Position numbers and translations under genes: made by a program. DNA of 5,174 bases, taken from positions 1 through 5,174 of the forward strand of contig JAEWDJ010000485.1 in assembly GCA_023390155.1 (NCBI GenBank), read 5' to 3'. Below, piece after piece: positions 1 through 5,174 of the stretch; position 1 is the first letter of the stretch, and each line of letters opens with the position of its first letter. The notes under the pieces are model-generated. The model ran no database searches. It saw only the letters and a list, made by a program, of their open reading frames with translations, and had not been told where the DNA came from. The DNA is from Actinomycetes bacterium (lineage in GTDB: Bacteria > Actinomycetota > Actinomycetes > Actinomycetales > Microbacteriaceae).

Positions 1-15
1 GGGGGCGCGGCGGCC

Positions 16-38
16 GGAGGCGCGGTCACCGCACCCCC
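16..38 (-). terminator. Candidate intrinsic terminator downstream of the thioesterase gene
   Basis: Read on the minus strand, GGGGGTGCGG, loop TGA, then CCGCGCCTCC folds into a 10-pair stem with two G-U wobbles. It begins five bases after the thioesterase stop codon. No T-run follows, so it would have to work as the stem-only type often proposed for GC-rich actinobacteria. Position and stem strength support it, but short GC-rich hairpins are common in such DNA by chance. Confidence 0.4.
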
Positions 39-43
39 TCGCC

Positions 44-589
44 TCACTCGTTCCAGACGCTCGGCGCCGCCGCGCGCGTGGACGGCAGGGCCGCATCCGA
101 GCCCCACTCCAGCAGCCACTCGGGCACGGTGACCTCGGTCGGCGACGGGCCGACGGCCTCCAGCAGCTCCTCGATCGTGACGATGCCGCCGCCCCGCTTG
201 AGGAAGCGTCCGCGGATGAACGCCTGCGTGTAGGTCTCGCCGTCCACGGTGAAGCGCTGCTCGACGTAGACCGCCTTCTCGTCGAACCCGAGGATGCGCG
301 ACTCCACCACGAACGGCTGCCACAGCTCCAGCGACTTGCGGAACGAGATCGTCTCCGACGCGACCACCGGGTACCACCCCCGCTGTTTGAAGATCGCCCA
401 GATCCCGCTCCGGGTCAGCAGGTCGAACCGCCCGATGTCCGCGATGGAGAGATACACCCCGTTGTTCATGTGCTTCAGGATGTCGAGATCGGTCGGCAGC
501 ACCCGGAAGCGGGTGCGCGCCACATCCCAGTGGTCGAGCCGCGCGCCGAACCGCGACAGGAAGAAGTGGAGCATCGTCCGGAAGATCAT
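44..589 (-). CDS. Thioesterase family protein (hotdog fold, THEM6/4HBT_2-like)
   Basis: This 181-residue protein is probably a cytoplasmic acyl-CoA thioesterase, hydrolysing a CoA thioester to free acid and CoA; the substrate cannot be read from the sequence. The hotdog-family signature lies at residues 33-45: TDLDILKHMNNGVY, where D36 is the likely catalytic acid in the D-x3-H-x-N motif (D36, H40, N42). The downstream stretches ADIGRFDLLTRSG (about 50-62) and SETISFRKSL (about 78-87) are typical of the THEM6-like branch, whose members are about 160-200 residues. The N-terminus (IFRTMLHFFLSRFG) is hydrophobic and basic and could touch the membrane, but it is not a convincing signal peptide. 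The reading frame stays open far upstream to about 1207, but that part is Arg/Gly-rich shadow sequence. I chose the ATG at 589. A GTG at 595, two codons earlier, sits six bases after a TACTCT box and may be a leaderless start. The gene is divergent from the membrane protein gene at 779. Confidence 0.88.
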   Translation of the reverse strand: MIFRTMLHFFLSRFGARLDHWDVARTRFRVLPTDLDILKHMNNGVYLSIADIGRFDLLTRSGIWAIFKQRGWYPVVASETISFRKSLELWQPFVVESRILGFDEKAVYVEQRFTVDGETYTQAFIRGRFLKRGGGIVTIEELLEAVGPSPTEVTVPEWLLEWGSDAALPSTRAAAPSVWNE

Positions 590-595
590 GTGCAC

Positions 596-607
596 CGGCC
601 CAGAGTA
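596..607 (-). promoter_or_regulatory. Candidate -10 box for a leaderless thioesterase transcript
   Basis: On the minus strand TACTCT (607 down to 602) matches the actinobacterial TANNNT -10 pattern. Six bases (GGGCCG) separate it from a GTG at 595, which is in frame with the thioesterase and two codons before its ATG at 589. With normal -10 to start-site spacing the mRNA would begin at or next to this GTG. There is no Shine-Dalgarno-like sequence before either start, which agrees with leaderless initiation. No good -35 hexamer is visible 16-18 bases upstream. This is inference from spacing only. Confidence 0.4.
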
Positions 608-766
608 GCCACCGACCAACGGATCGGCGCGATCGTTGTGCCGAGCATCCAAACGGCAGCACGATGGACGCCGCATGGATTGTGCGGGTCCGCTGTGCGC
701 CGCAGTCCTGCCGTCAGGCTCAAGCGCACTGCGCCTCCGGGAAAGACGGCGGCGGCGCGCCTCCCG

Positions 767-778
767 TACCGTCGGCGC
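767..778 (+). promoter_or_regulatory. Candidate -10 box for a leaderless transcript of the membrane protein gene
   Basis: TACCGT at 767-772 fits the TANNNT -10 pattern and is followed by six bases (CGGCGC) and then the ATG at 779. This is the same geometry as on the other side of the gap. Transcription would start at or next to the A of the ATG. No ribosome binding site precedes the start, and no clear -35 hexamer is seen. The rest of the 590-778 gap shows no gene, no strong palindrome and no RNA gene. Confidence 0.4.
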
Positions 779-1300
779 ATGACCACCGTGCCGACGCGGT
801 CGCCCCGCCCGAGCGCGGCGGCACCGACAGCCGTCGCTGCGCTCTCGCTGGTGGCGACCGCCGCGATGTGGGCGGACTATCCCCTGGTCCCGCCGCTGAT
901 CTGGCTCGCGCTGCTGCTCGCTGTGGCGGTCTCCTGCGCGGCCTCGACCCGGCGAGCGCGCGATCGGCACTTCCCGCTGCGCTCGCACCTCGCCGTCGAG
1001 CCGTTCGCGATGGCGTTGATGGTCGTGCTCGGGATGCTCCACGGACACGGAAGCGAAACGGCAAGCGCAACCTCGACCGCACTCGCGACGGCCGCGGTCG
1101 CCACCGACCCGACCGCCCACACCGCTCACCTCGGCTGGCTGACCGCCGCCATCGCCCTGGCCGTGGCCGCCCTCGCCGTCGCCTGTCCCGTCCTCGCCAT
1201 CCGCCACGCCCTCCGGGTCGGCGCCGTGCGCGCAGCCCTCCCCCTCGCCGCGTCCATCGCGATGGCGATCATGGCCGCCCGGATGCTACTCCCCGCCTGA
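779..1300 (+). CDS. Unrecognised small integral membrane protein
   Basis: I do not recognise this 173-residue protein. Strong G/C third-position bias and a clean hydrophobic pattern support it as a real gene. Likely membrane segments are at about residues 13-31, 38-55, 74-90, 119-142 and 150-171, giving four or five helices. A basic loop (STRRARDRH, about 56-64) lies between helices 2 and 3, and a Ser/Thr/Ala-rich loop (about 91-117) between helices 3 and 4. Histidines cluster around the third helix and the following loop (H88, H90, H114, H117), and Met-rich stretches are seen (AMALMVVLGM; AMAIMAARM). This might suggest metal or haem contact, but there is no known motif. The frame is open upstream to about 470, but that part is antisense to the thioesterase and Arg/Pro-rich. 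The ATG at 779 is preferred because it precedes the first helix and sits six bases after a TACCGT box. It runs convergently into the amine oxidase gene. DUF5134-like or other actinobacterial small membrane families are possible. Confidence 0.7.
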   Translation: MTTVPTRSPRPSAAAPTAVAALSLVATAAMWADYPLVPPLIWLALLLAVAVSCAASTRRARDRHFPLRSHLAVEPFAMALMVVLGMLHGHGSETASATSTALATAAVATDPTAHTAHLGWLTAAIALAVAALAVACPVLAIRHALRVGAVRAALPLAASIAMAIMAARMLLPA

Positions 1301-1302
1301 CC

Positions 1303-1320
1303 GGCAGCAGACGCGCTGCC
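1303..1320 (+). terminator. Weak hairpin just after the membrane protein stop codon
   Basis: GGCAGC, a six-base loop (AGACGC) and GCTGCC form a perfect 6-pair stem starting two bases after the TGA at 1298-1300. There is no T-run. Its position between two convergent genes fits a terminator, but the stem is short and abuts the 15-base repeat array, so its role is uncertain. Confidence 0.3.
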
Positions 1321-1424
1321 CGCAGGCACCGTGCCCGCAGGCTCAGCGTCCGCGGCCTCAGTGCCCCACACCCCCAGCGCCCACACCCTCAGCGGCTGCC
1401 GCCTCAGTGCCCGCAGGTGCACTC
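1319..1424. repeat. Degenerate 15-base tandem repeat spanning the convergent gap
   Basis: Seven 15-base units can be laid end to end. 1319-1333 is CCCGCAGGCACCGTG; 1334-1348 is CCCGCAGGCTCAGCG; 1349-1363 is TCCGCGGCCTCAGTG. After one extra base, 1365-1379 is CCCACACCCCCAGCG; 1380-1394 is CCCACACCCTCAGCG; 1395-1409 is GCTGCCGCCTCAGTG; and 1410-1424 is CCCGCAGGTGCACTC. The approximate consensus is CCCGCAGGCTCAGYG. Units 4 and 5 differ at a single base; the outer units are looser. GCCTCAGTGCCC also occurs exactly at 1355-1366 and 1401-1412. The array fills most of the gap between the membrane protein and amine oxidase genes, and its right end covers the stop codon and last six codons of the oxidase. 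The alignment was made by eye. Confidence 0.6.
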
Positions 1425-3392
1425 CCCCGCACCACTGCCACAACAGCTCCCCGCGCTCCCGCCAGCCCCGTCCGGCAGGTCCAGCGCCGGGTTCCGGTCG
1501 AGGAACCCGTACGGCTTGAAGTGGAATCCCGAGTAGTCGACCGGCATGATCGGCCAGTCCTCCGGGCGCGGGATGTGGGTCGGGCCGAAGACGTGCCAGA
1601 GCACGAGGTCTGCGTCCTCCAGCGAGCGGTCGGCCGCCGTCCAGGCGGGGAGTCCGGCACCGCCGGCGTGCGCGTTCGGGTAGTCGCCGGCCGGGAACCG
1701 CTCGGCCGGGTCGAACGCCGTCGCCCACAGGTGCTTCGTCGCGAAGGTCGCGCGCCCCCACACCGTCGATTCCGGCTGGGCGAGCAGGGTGGCGCTCGGC
1801 TGCGGGATGAGGTGGTACGCCGTCGGGGCGCCGACCGCGTTGCGCCGGGTCTCGCTCCGCACCTCCCACACGCGGGCGCGGGAGGGGTCGGCCATCCGCT
1901 GCGCCTCGGACTCGCGTGCGAGCGGGGTGTTCGTCCAGGTGAAGGCGTTGCCGTGGGGGTTGTCCGGCCCGATCGGGATGCCGACGGCGTCGATCTCGGA
2001 GAGCGCGTTGCGGTCGCCGTCGATCGCGACGTCGAGGCGCGCGCAGAACAGGTGCTGGTGCACGGGTGCGAACAGCCCGGGCGCGATCTCCGCGGCGTGC
2101 GGGTCCGTCGAGCCGGGGTGGCCGGCACCGGCGAAGACGATGCCGGTGGCCTTGGCCTCCACCTGGATCGTGCCGTCGAGGTAGAGGTACCAGAAGAACC
2201 CGTAGTCGTAGTTGCCGATCGTCGAGAAGTACGAGATCACGAGCCGGCGCGAGCGGCGCACCTCCGTCTTCCCGTCGAGGTCGGTGTGCTTCCAGAGGAT
2301 CCCGTAGTCCTCCTCGTGCATGCACACCACCTGCGGGATGGTGACCGGGCGGCCGTGGTCGTCGGCGACGACGCCGTCGAAGTAGTGGATGACGCCCAGG
2401 CAGTCACAGCCGAGGGTCAGGGTGTTGGCGTTCTTGCCGAGCAGGTACTCTCCCGCGTCGAAGTAGCTGATCCAGAATCGCGTCGAGGTGGTGTCGCCGT
2501 AGGGCACGACCATCTCGGGGACCGATCCGCGGTAGAGCACCGAGCGGTCCTCGTCGCCGTCGCGGAACGTCACCTGGTTGAGCACCAGCCCCTCGCGCGC
2601 GTTGAAGCCGACCCGCAGCTTCCAGTTCTCCCACTCGACCTGCTGGCCGTCGACGCGGAAGCTCGGCCCCTCGGGCTGCGTGATCTCGATCGGCTTGAGG
2701 GAGGTGCGCGCGGCGCCGATGGTGGCGGCGTCGTAGTTGCCGTCGACCTCCGGCACGGGCACGTCGCCGTCGTCCTCCACCCGGATCACGCTCCCGGAGG
2801 TGAGGTCGATGTGCACGATCAGTCCCTCCACCGGGTGCGACCACGGGGAGTCGGTGGGCGTCGAGCGCAGGAACGTGAGCGACCGGATGACGCGGCGGCC
2901 CGACTCCTCGCCGCGGTTGTGGAAGCCGGGGGCGAGCGGCGCGCAGAACGCGAGCTCGATGCGGTCCTCCAGCCCGCGGCGGATCATCGCGGCACGCCAC
3001 TCCGGCGACGCCTTGGCGATCTCCTCGGCCCGCGCGTACTCCTCGAACAGGTACTGGGGCTGGCCGTAGGGCGCCTCGCCGGTGCCGAGCGGGGTGTGTC
3101 CGACCACCTCCCGGGTCGTCACCGAGACGACCGCCTCGGCGGAGACGCCGGTCGCGGTGTCCAGCAGCACGAACAGGATGCGCCGGTCGATCGCATCCCC
3201 GTCGCGGAACGACGCCACGGCCTCCTTCGACGGCTCGACCGGCAGCACCGACGGGAAGCGCGTGGTCTCGCCCACGAGCCCCGCCGCCACCAGGATGTCG
3301 CGGCCGTCCGCGATCTCCTGTGCGGTCAGCGCATCCAGGGGATGGCGCACCTCGGTGGGCGCGGAGACGGTGGCGGTGTGCTGGTGGGACAT
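1404..3392 (-). CDS. Copper-containing primary amine oxidase (topaquinone enzyme)
   Basis: This 662-residue enzyme should oxidise a primary amine with O2 and water to aldehyde, NH3 and H2O2, using one copper and a self-made topaquinone (TPQ). It is close in plan to the Arthrobacter phenethylamine/histamine oxidases (about 640 residues). Two small N-terminal domains (about 15-100 and 105-205) precede the large catalytic domain (about 220-640). Visible residues: Y395 in N-Y-D-Y is the TPQ precursor; D312 in YFDAGEY is the catalytic base, with Y310 as the gate tyrosine; H445 and H447 (HQH) and H606 (THIPRPEDWP) are the copper ligands; C331 and C357 match the conserved disulfide. Their spacings agree with the Arthrobacter enzyme as I recall it. 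No signal peptide is seen, so it is probably cytoplasmic. The tail is unusual: CCx6CxCGH at 650-662. The ATG at 3392 has AAGGA six bases upstream. It is divergent from the permease at 3605, which suggests linked amine uptake and oxidation. Phenethylamine, tyramine or histamine are likely substrates, but specificity is not readable. Confidence 0.96.
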   Translation of the reverse strand: MSHQHTATVSAPTEVRHPLDALTAQEIADGRDILVAAGLVGETTRFPSVLPVEPSKEAVASFRDGDAIDRRILFVLLDTATGVSAEAVVSVTTREVVGHTPLGTGEAPYGQPQYLFEEYARAEEIAKASPEWRAAMIRRGLEDRIELAFCAPLAPGFHNRGEESGRRVIRSLTFLRSTPTDSPWSHPVEGLIVHIDLTSGSVIRVEDDGDVPVPEVDGNYDAATIGAARTSLKPIEITQPEGPSFRVDGQQVEWENWKLRVGFNAREGLVLNQVTFRDGDEDRSVLYRGSVPEMVVPYGDTTSTRFWISYFDAGEYLLGKNANTLTLGCDCLGVIHYFDGVVADDHGRPVTIPQVVCMHEEDYGILWKHTDLDGKTEVRRSRRLVISYFSTIGNYDYGFFWYLYLDGTIQVEAKATGIVFAGAGHPGSTDPHAAEIAPGLFAPVHQHLFCARLDVAIDGDRNALSEIDAVGIPIGPDNPHGNAFTWTNTPLARESEAQRMADPSRARVWEVRSETRRNAVGAPTAYHLIPQPSATLLAQPESTVWGRATFATKHLWATAFDPAERFPAGDYPNAHAGGAGLPAWTAADRSLEDADLVLWHVFGPTHIPRPEDWPIMPVDYSGFHFKPYGFLDRNPALDLPDGAGGSAGSCCGSGAGECTCGH

Positions 3393-3398
3393 CGGTGT

Positions 3399-3403
3399 TC
3401 CTT
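3399..3403 (-). promoter_or_regulatory. Ribosome binding site of the amine oxidase gene
   Basis: AAGGA on the minus strand, six bases (ACACCG) before the ATG at 3392. It fixes the start of the amine oxidase and shows that this gene, unlike the pair at the left of the window, uses a leadered transcript. Confidence 0.75.
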
Positions 3404-3422
3404 ACGTCGAGCTCGTCCGTTC

Positions 3423-3452
3423 AGTATCCGGGACGCCGTCCCGGCCCTGGAA
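3423..3452 (-). promoter_or_regulatory. Candidate promoter of the amine oxidase gene
   Basis: On the minus strand TTCCAG (3452-3447) is a fair -35 and GATACT (3428-3423) a good -10 (5 of 6 to TATACT), separated by 18 bases. Transcription would begin near 3416, leaving a leader of about 24 bases containing the AAGGA site. The 18-base spacer holds a perfect inverted repeat, which suggests that this promoter is controlled. The match was made by eye. Confidence 0.5.
3428..3444. promoter_or_regulatory. Operator-like inverted repeat in the promoter spacer
   Basis: CCGGGAC-GCC-GTCCCGG is a perfect 7-base inverted repeat around a 3-base centre. It lies between the candidate -35 and -10 of the amine oxidase promoter and shares the first base of the -10. 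A dimeric repressor bound here would block RNA polymerase. MerR-type activators also bind dyads in promoter spacers, though usually with 19-20 base spacers. No regulator gene is encoded in this window. Confidence 0.45.
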
Positions 3453-3592
3453 GGAGACCGCGGCGGACCGTTCCGATTCAGACAACCGCTCTGCGTCGCA
3501 GGCCAAGCCGTGCCGTGTGCGCTCCCGGTTCAATCGTCAGCATCGCGCATCGCGTGCTCGCACCGCCGCGGCCCGCCCAGCGCGCCAGACCC

Positions 3593-3598
3593 GAGGAG
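3593..3598 (+). promoter_or_regulatory. Ribosome binding site that sets the TTG start of the permease
   Basis: GAGGAG is followed by six bases (TATCCG) and then TTG at 3605. The first in-frame ATG (at 3689-3691) lies inside the first membrane helix and has no such site, so this element decides the start. No convincing promoter for the permease was found in the rest of the gap (3453-3592). Confidence 0.75.
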
Positions 3599-3604
3599 TA
3601 TCCG

Positions 3605-5134
3605 TTGACCTCCACCGATTCCGCCGACACCGCCGTCGGCACCCGCACCGCTGCGCACCGCCGGCTGGGGGTGCCCGCGGTCACCTTCATGATCGTCGCC
3701 GCGTCCGCTCCCCTGACGGTGCTGGCCGGCGGCGTCACCACGACGTTCGCCGTCACCGGCGTGCTCGGGGTGCCGCTGTCCTTCCTCATCCTGGGCGCCA
3801 TGCTCGCGATCTTCGCCGTGGGATACGCGGCGATGAGCAGGTACGTGACCAACGCGGGAGCCTTCTACTCCTACGTCGCACAGGGCCTCGGCCGGCCCGC
3901 GGGCGTCGGCGTCTCGATCGTCGCCCTCATCTCCTACAACGCCATGCAGATCGGCGTGTACGGGATGTTCGGGTTCCAGGTCTCGTCGCTCCTGTCGAAC
4001 AAGTTCGGCTGGGACGTGCCGTGGTGGATCCCCGTGCTGGTGTGCATCGCGATCATCGCCGTGCTTGGCGTGAACCGCGTCGACCTCTCGGCCAAGGTGC
4101 TGGGCGTGCTCGTCGCGCTCGAGTTCGTCGTCGTCATCGTCTACGACGTCGCGTCGTTCATCGTCGCCCCTGAGGGCGTCAGCGCGGAGGCGCTCAGCCC
4201 TTCCGCCCTGTTCGTGCCCGGCATCGGTGCGGTGTTCGCGTTCGGCATCGCCGCGTTCATGGGCTTCGAGTCGGCCGCGATCTACGGCGAGGAGTCGAAG
4301 GACCCGAAGCGCACGGTCGCCCGCGCCACCTACACGGCCGTCGCCGTCATCGCGATCTTCTACGCGCTGTCGTCGTGGGCCATGACGGTCGGAACCGGCC
4401 CGAGCGCGGTGATCAAGGCCTCCACCGAGCAGGGCCCCGACCTGATCTTCACCTTCCTCTCCGCGCACGTCGGCGTGGTCGTCAGCGACATCGCGCAGAT
4501 TCTCTTCATCACCAGCCTCTTCGCGGCCCTGGTCAGCTTCCACAACGCGGTGGCGCGGTACTTCTTCTCGCTCGGGCGTGAGGGAGTGCTCCCGGGCGGG
4601 CTGTCCCGCATCCGCGCGCACAGCGGCGCACCGTGGGCCGGGTCGGTCACCCAGACCGTCCTGGCCGTCGTCGTGATCGTCGCCTTCGCCATCGCCGGCA
4701 CAGGATGGACGCCGCCCGAGGGCGCACCCGCAGCCCTGTTCCCGGTGCTGACGCTCTTCTCGTGGCTGACGAACAGCGGCGCACTGGGACTGGTGCTCCT
4801 CATGGCGATCGTCTCGTTCTCCGTGATCGGCTTCTTCCGTCGCGACGCGCGGGGCGTCAGCTCGTGGCAGCGCGTCACCGCCCCGGTGATCTCCGGCGTC
4901 GCCCTGACGGTGGTCTTCGCGCTCATCCTGATCTTCTTCAACACCCTGCTGACGAGCGACCCGACCGCGCCGCCCTCGGCGACGACCTTCATCCTGCCGG
5001 CGGTCGTCATCGTGCCGGGCATCATCGGGGTGTGCTGGGGAATGGCGCTCAAGCGCCGCAACCCGAAGGTCTACGCGCAGATCGGCCACGGGACCGAGGA
5101 GGCGGGAGCGCCCGAGCTCAGCGCCGAGGACTAG
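3605..5134 (+). CDS. APC-superfamily amino acid/amine permease
   Basis: This 509-residue inner-membrane transporter probably imports an amino acid or amine by cation symport or exchange. About 12 hydrophobic segments are seen, near residues 24-44, 53-75, 98-120, 140-156, 163-187, 201-220, 241-262, 285-309, 347-367, 376-405, 426-447 and 461-481. Family marks: the helix-1 stretch VAASAPLTVLAGG (about 31-43), and GFESAAIYGEESKDPKR (220-236), the conserved helix 6 and following loop of APC permeases (TC 2.A.3). Both ends are hydrophilic and should face the cytoplasm; the C-terminus is acidic (TEEAGAPELSAED). Length is normal for the family (450-520). Translation starts at TTG, six bases after GAGGAG; the frame is open further upstream but that part is not protein-like. 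It is divergent from the copper amine oxidase, a common pairing in amine catabolism (compare the PuuP-type importers), so a primary amine is a reasonable substrate, though amino acids cannot be excluded. Confidence 0.92.
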   Translation: MTSTDSADTAVGTRTAAHRRLGVPAVTFMIVAASAPLTVLAGGVTTTFAVTGVLGVPLSFLILGAMLAIFAVGYAAMSRYVTNAGAFYSYVAQGLGRPAGVGVSIVALISYNAMQIGVYGMFGFQVSSLLSNKFGWDVPWWIPVLVCIAIIAVLGVNRVDLSAKVLGVLVALEFVVVIVYDVASFIVAPEGVSAEALSPSALFVPGIGAVFAFGIAAFMGFESAAIYGEESKDPKRTVARATYTAVAVIAIFYALSSWAMTVGTGPSAVIKASTEQGPDLIFTFLSAHVGVVVSDIAQILFITSLFAALVSFHNAVARYFFSLGREGVLPGGLSRIRAHSGAPWAGSVTQTVLAVVVIVAFAIAGTGWTPPEGAPAALFPVLTLFSWLTNSGALGLVLLMAIVSFSVIGFFRRDARGVSSWQRVTAPVISGVALTVVFALILIFFNTLLTSDPTAPPSATTFILPAVVIVPGIIGVCWGMALKRRNPKVYAQIGHGTEEAGAPELSAED

Positions 5135-5137
5135 CGT

Positions 5138-5154
5138 CCGCGCGCGCACCGCGG
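5138..5154 (+). terminator. Weak hairpin after the permease stop codon
   Basis: CCGCG, a seven-base loop and CGCGG form a 5-pair GC stem beginning three bases after the TAG at 5132-5134. There is no T-run, and the window ends 20 bases later, so a longer structure or a following operon gene cannot be judged. Confidence 0.22.
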
Positions 5155-5174
5155 GGTCGCGATCGGCCGTTCCC

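Noticed and set aside
22..32. GCGGTCACCGC palindrome at the left edge
   Set aside because: Already explained as the core of the 16-38 hairpin; no separate role is supported.
590..1207. Upstream extension of the thioesterase frame to 387 residues
   Set aside because: The added N-terminus is Arg/Gly-rich, overlaps the membrane protein on the other strand, and the thioesterase fold is complete from 589.
1319..1424. CRISPR array or attachment site interpretation of the 15-base repeats
   Set aside because: The units are contiguous with no spacers and vary in sequence; there are no cas genes, integrase or tRNA nearby.
1126..2325. Minus-strand 399-codon frame overlapping the amine oxidase in another register
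   Set aside because: Arg/Pro/Ala-rich, no recognisable domain, and it overlaps a confirmed gene; not evidence of a frameshifted oxidase, whose own frame is intact.
3408..3415. CGAGCTCG palindrome just upstream of the amine oxidase ribosome binding site
   Set aside because: Only 8 bases with no extension; expected often by chance in GC-rich DNA. It would lie at the predicted transcript start, so it is noted but not called an operator.
3535..3560. Short direct repeat GCATCGCGCATCGCG upstream of the permease
   Set aside because: Too short and of low complexity to separate from background composition; no promoter alignment supports it.
1407..3608. Long plus-strand open frame (733 codons) opposite the amine oxidase
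   Set aside because: It is the antisense shadow of a gene with confirmed catalytic residues. The translation is Arg/Val/Glu/His-rich with no domain, as expected from high-GC third-position bias.
3530..5149. Long minus-strand open frame (539 codons) opposite the permease
   Set aside because: Its product is a low-complexity Arg/Asp/Glu/His string with no helices or motifs; it is a shadow of the permease.

Overview
The window is a 5.2 kb stretch of very GC-rich DNA with strong G/C preference at third codon positions. It also shows actinobacterial habits: leaderless-looking starts, a TTG start behind a good ribosome binding site, and no T-rich terminators. Together these suggest a high-GC Gram-positive, most plausibly an actinomycete of the Microbacteriaceae/Micrococcales type. 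That placement is inferred from composition and protein style, not from a marker gene.

Layout from left to right: (1) a minus-strand hotdog-fold thioesterase of the THEM6/4HBT_2 type (44-589), with a terminator-like hairpin just past its stop; (2) a 189-base divergent gap (590-778) in which both flanking genes have a TANNNT box exactly six bases before a candidate start codon, suggesting leaderless transcripts; (3) a plus-strand, unrecognised small integral membrane protein (779-1300); (4) a 103-base convergent gap (1301-1403) largely made of a degenerate 15-base tandem repeat that runs into the last codons of the next gene; (5) a complete minus-strand copper/topaquinone amine oxidase (1404-3392) with all catalytic residues visible and an unusual Cys-rich C-terminus; (6) a 212-base divergent gap (3393-3604) with a candidate amine oxidase promoter whose -35/-10 spacer holds a perfect 7+3+7 inverted repeat; (7) a plus-strand APC-superfamily permease (3605-5134) starting at TTG.

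The amine oxidase and the permease form the functional core. The permease probably brings a primary amine or a related amino compound into the cell. The oxidase deaminates primary amines to aldehyde, ammonia and hydrogen peroxide. The downstream aldehyde dehydrogenase and the regulator expected for such a pathway are not in this window. The thioesterase and the small membrane protein appear to be an unrelated divergent pair that ends convergently against the oxidase.

I see no RNA gene, insertion sequence, CRISPR array or prophage. I do not see a clearly new biological system. The most interesting items are the operator-like palindrome, the CCx6CxCGH tail of the oxidase, the 15-base repeat array at its 3' end, and the paired leaderless promoters.
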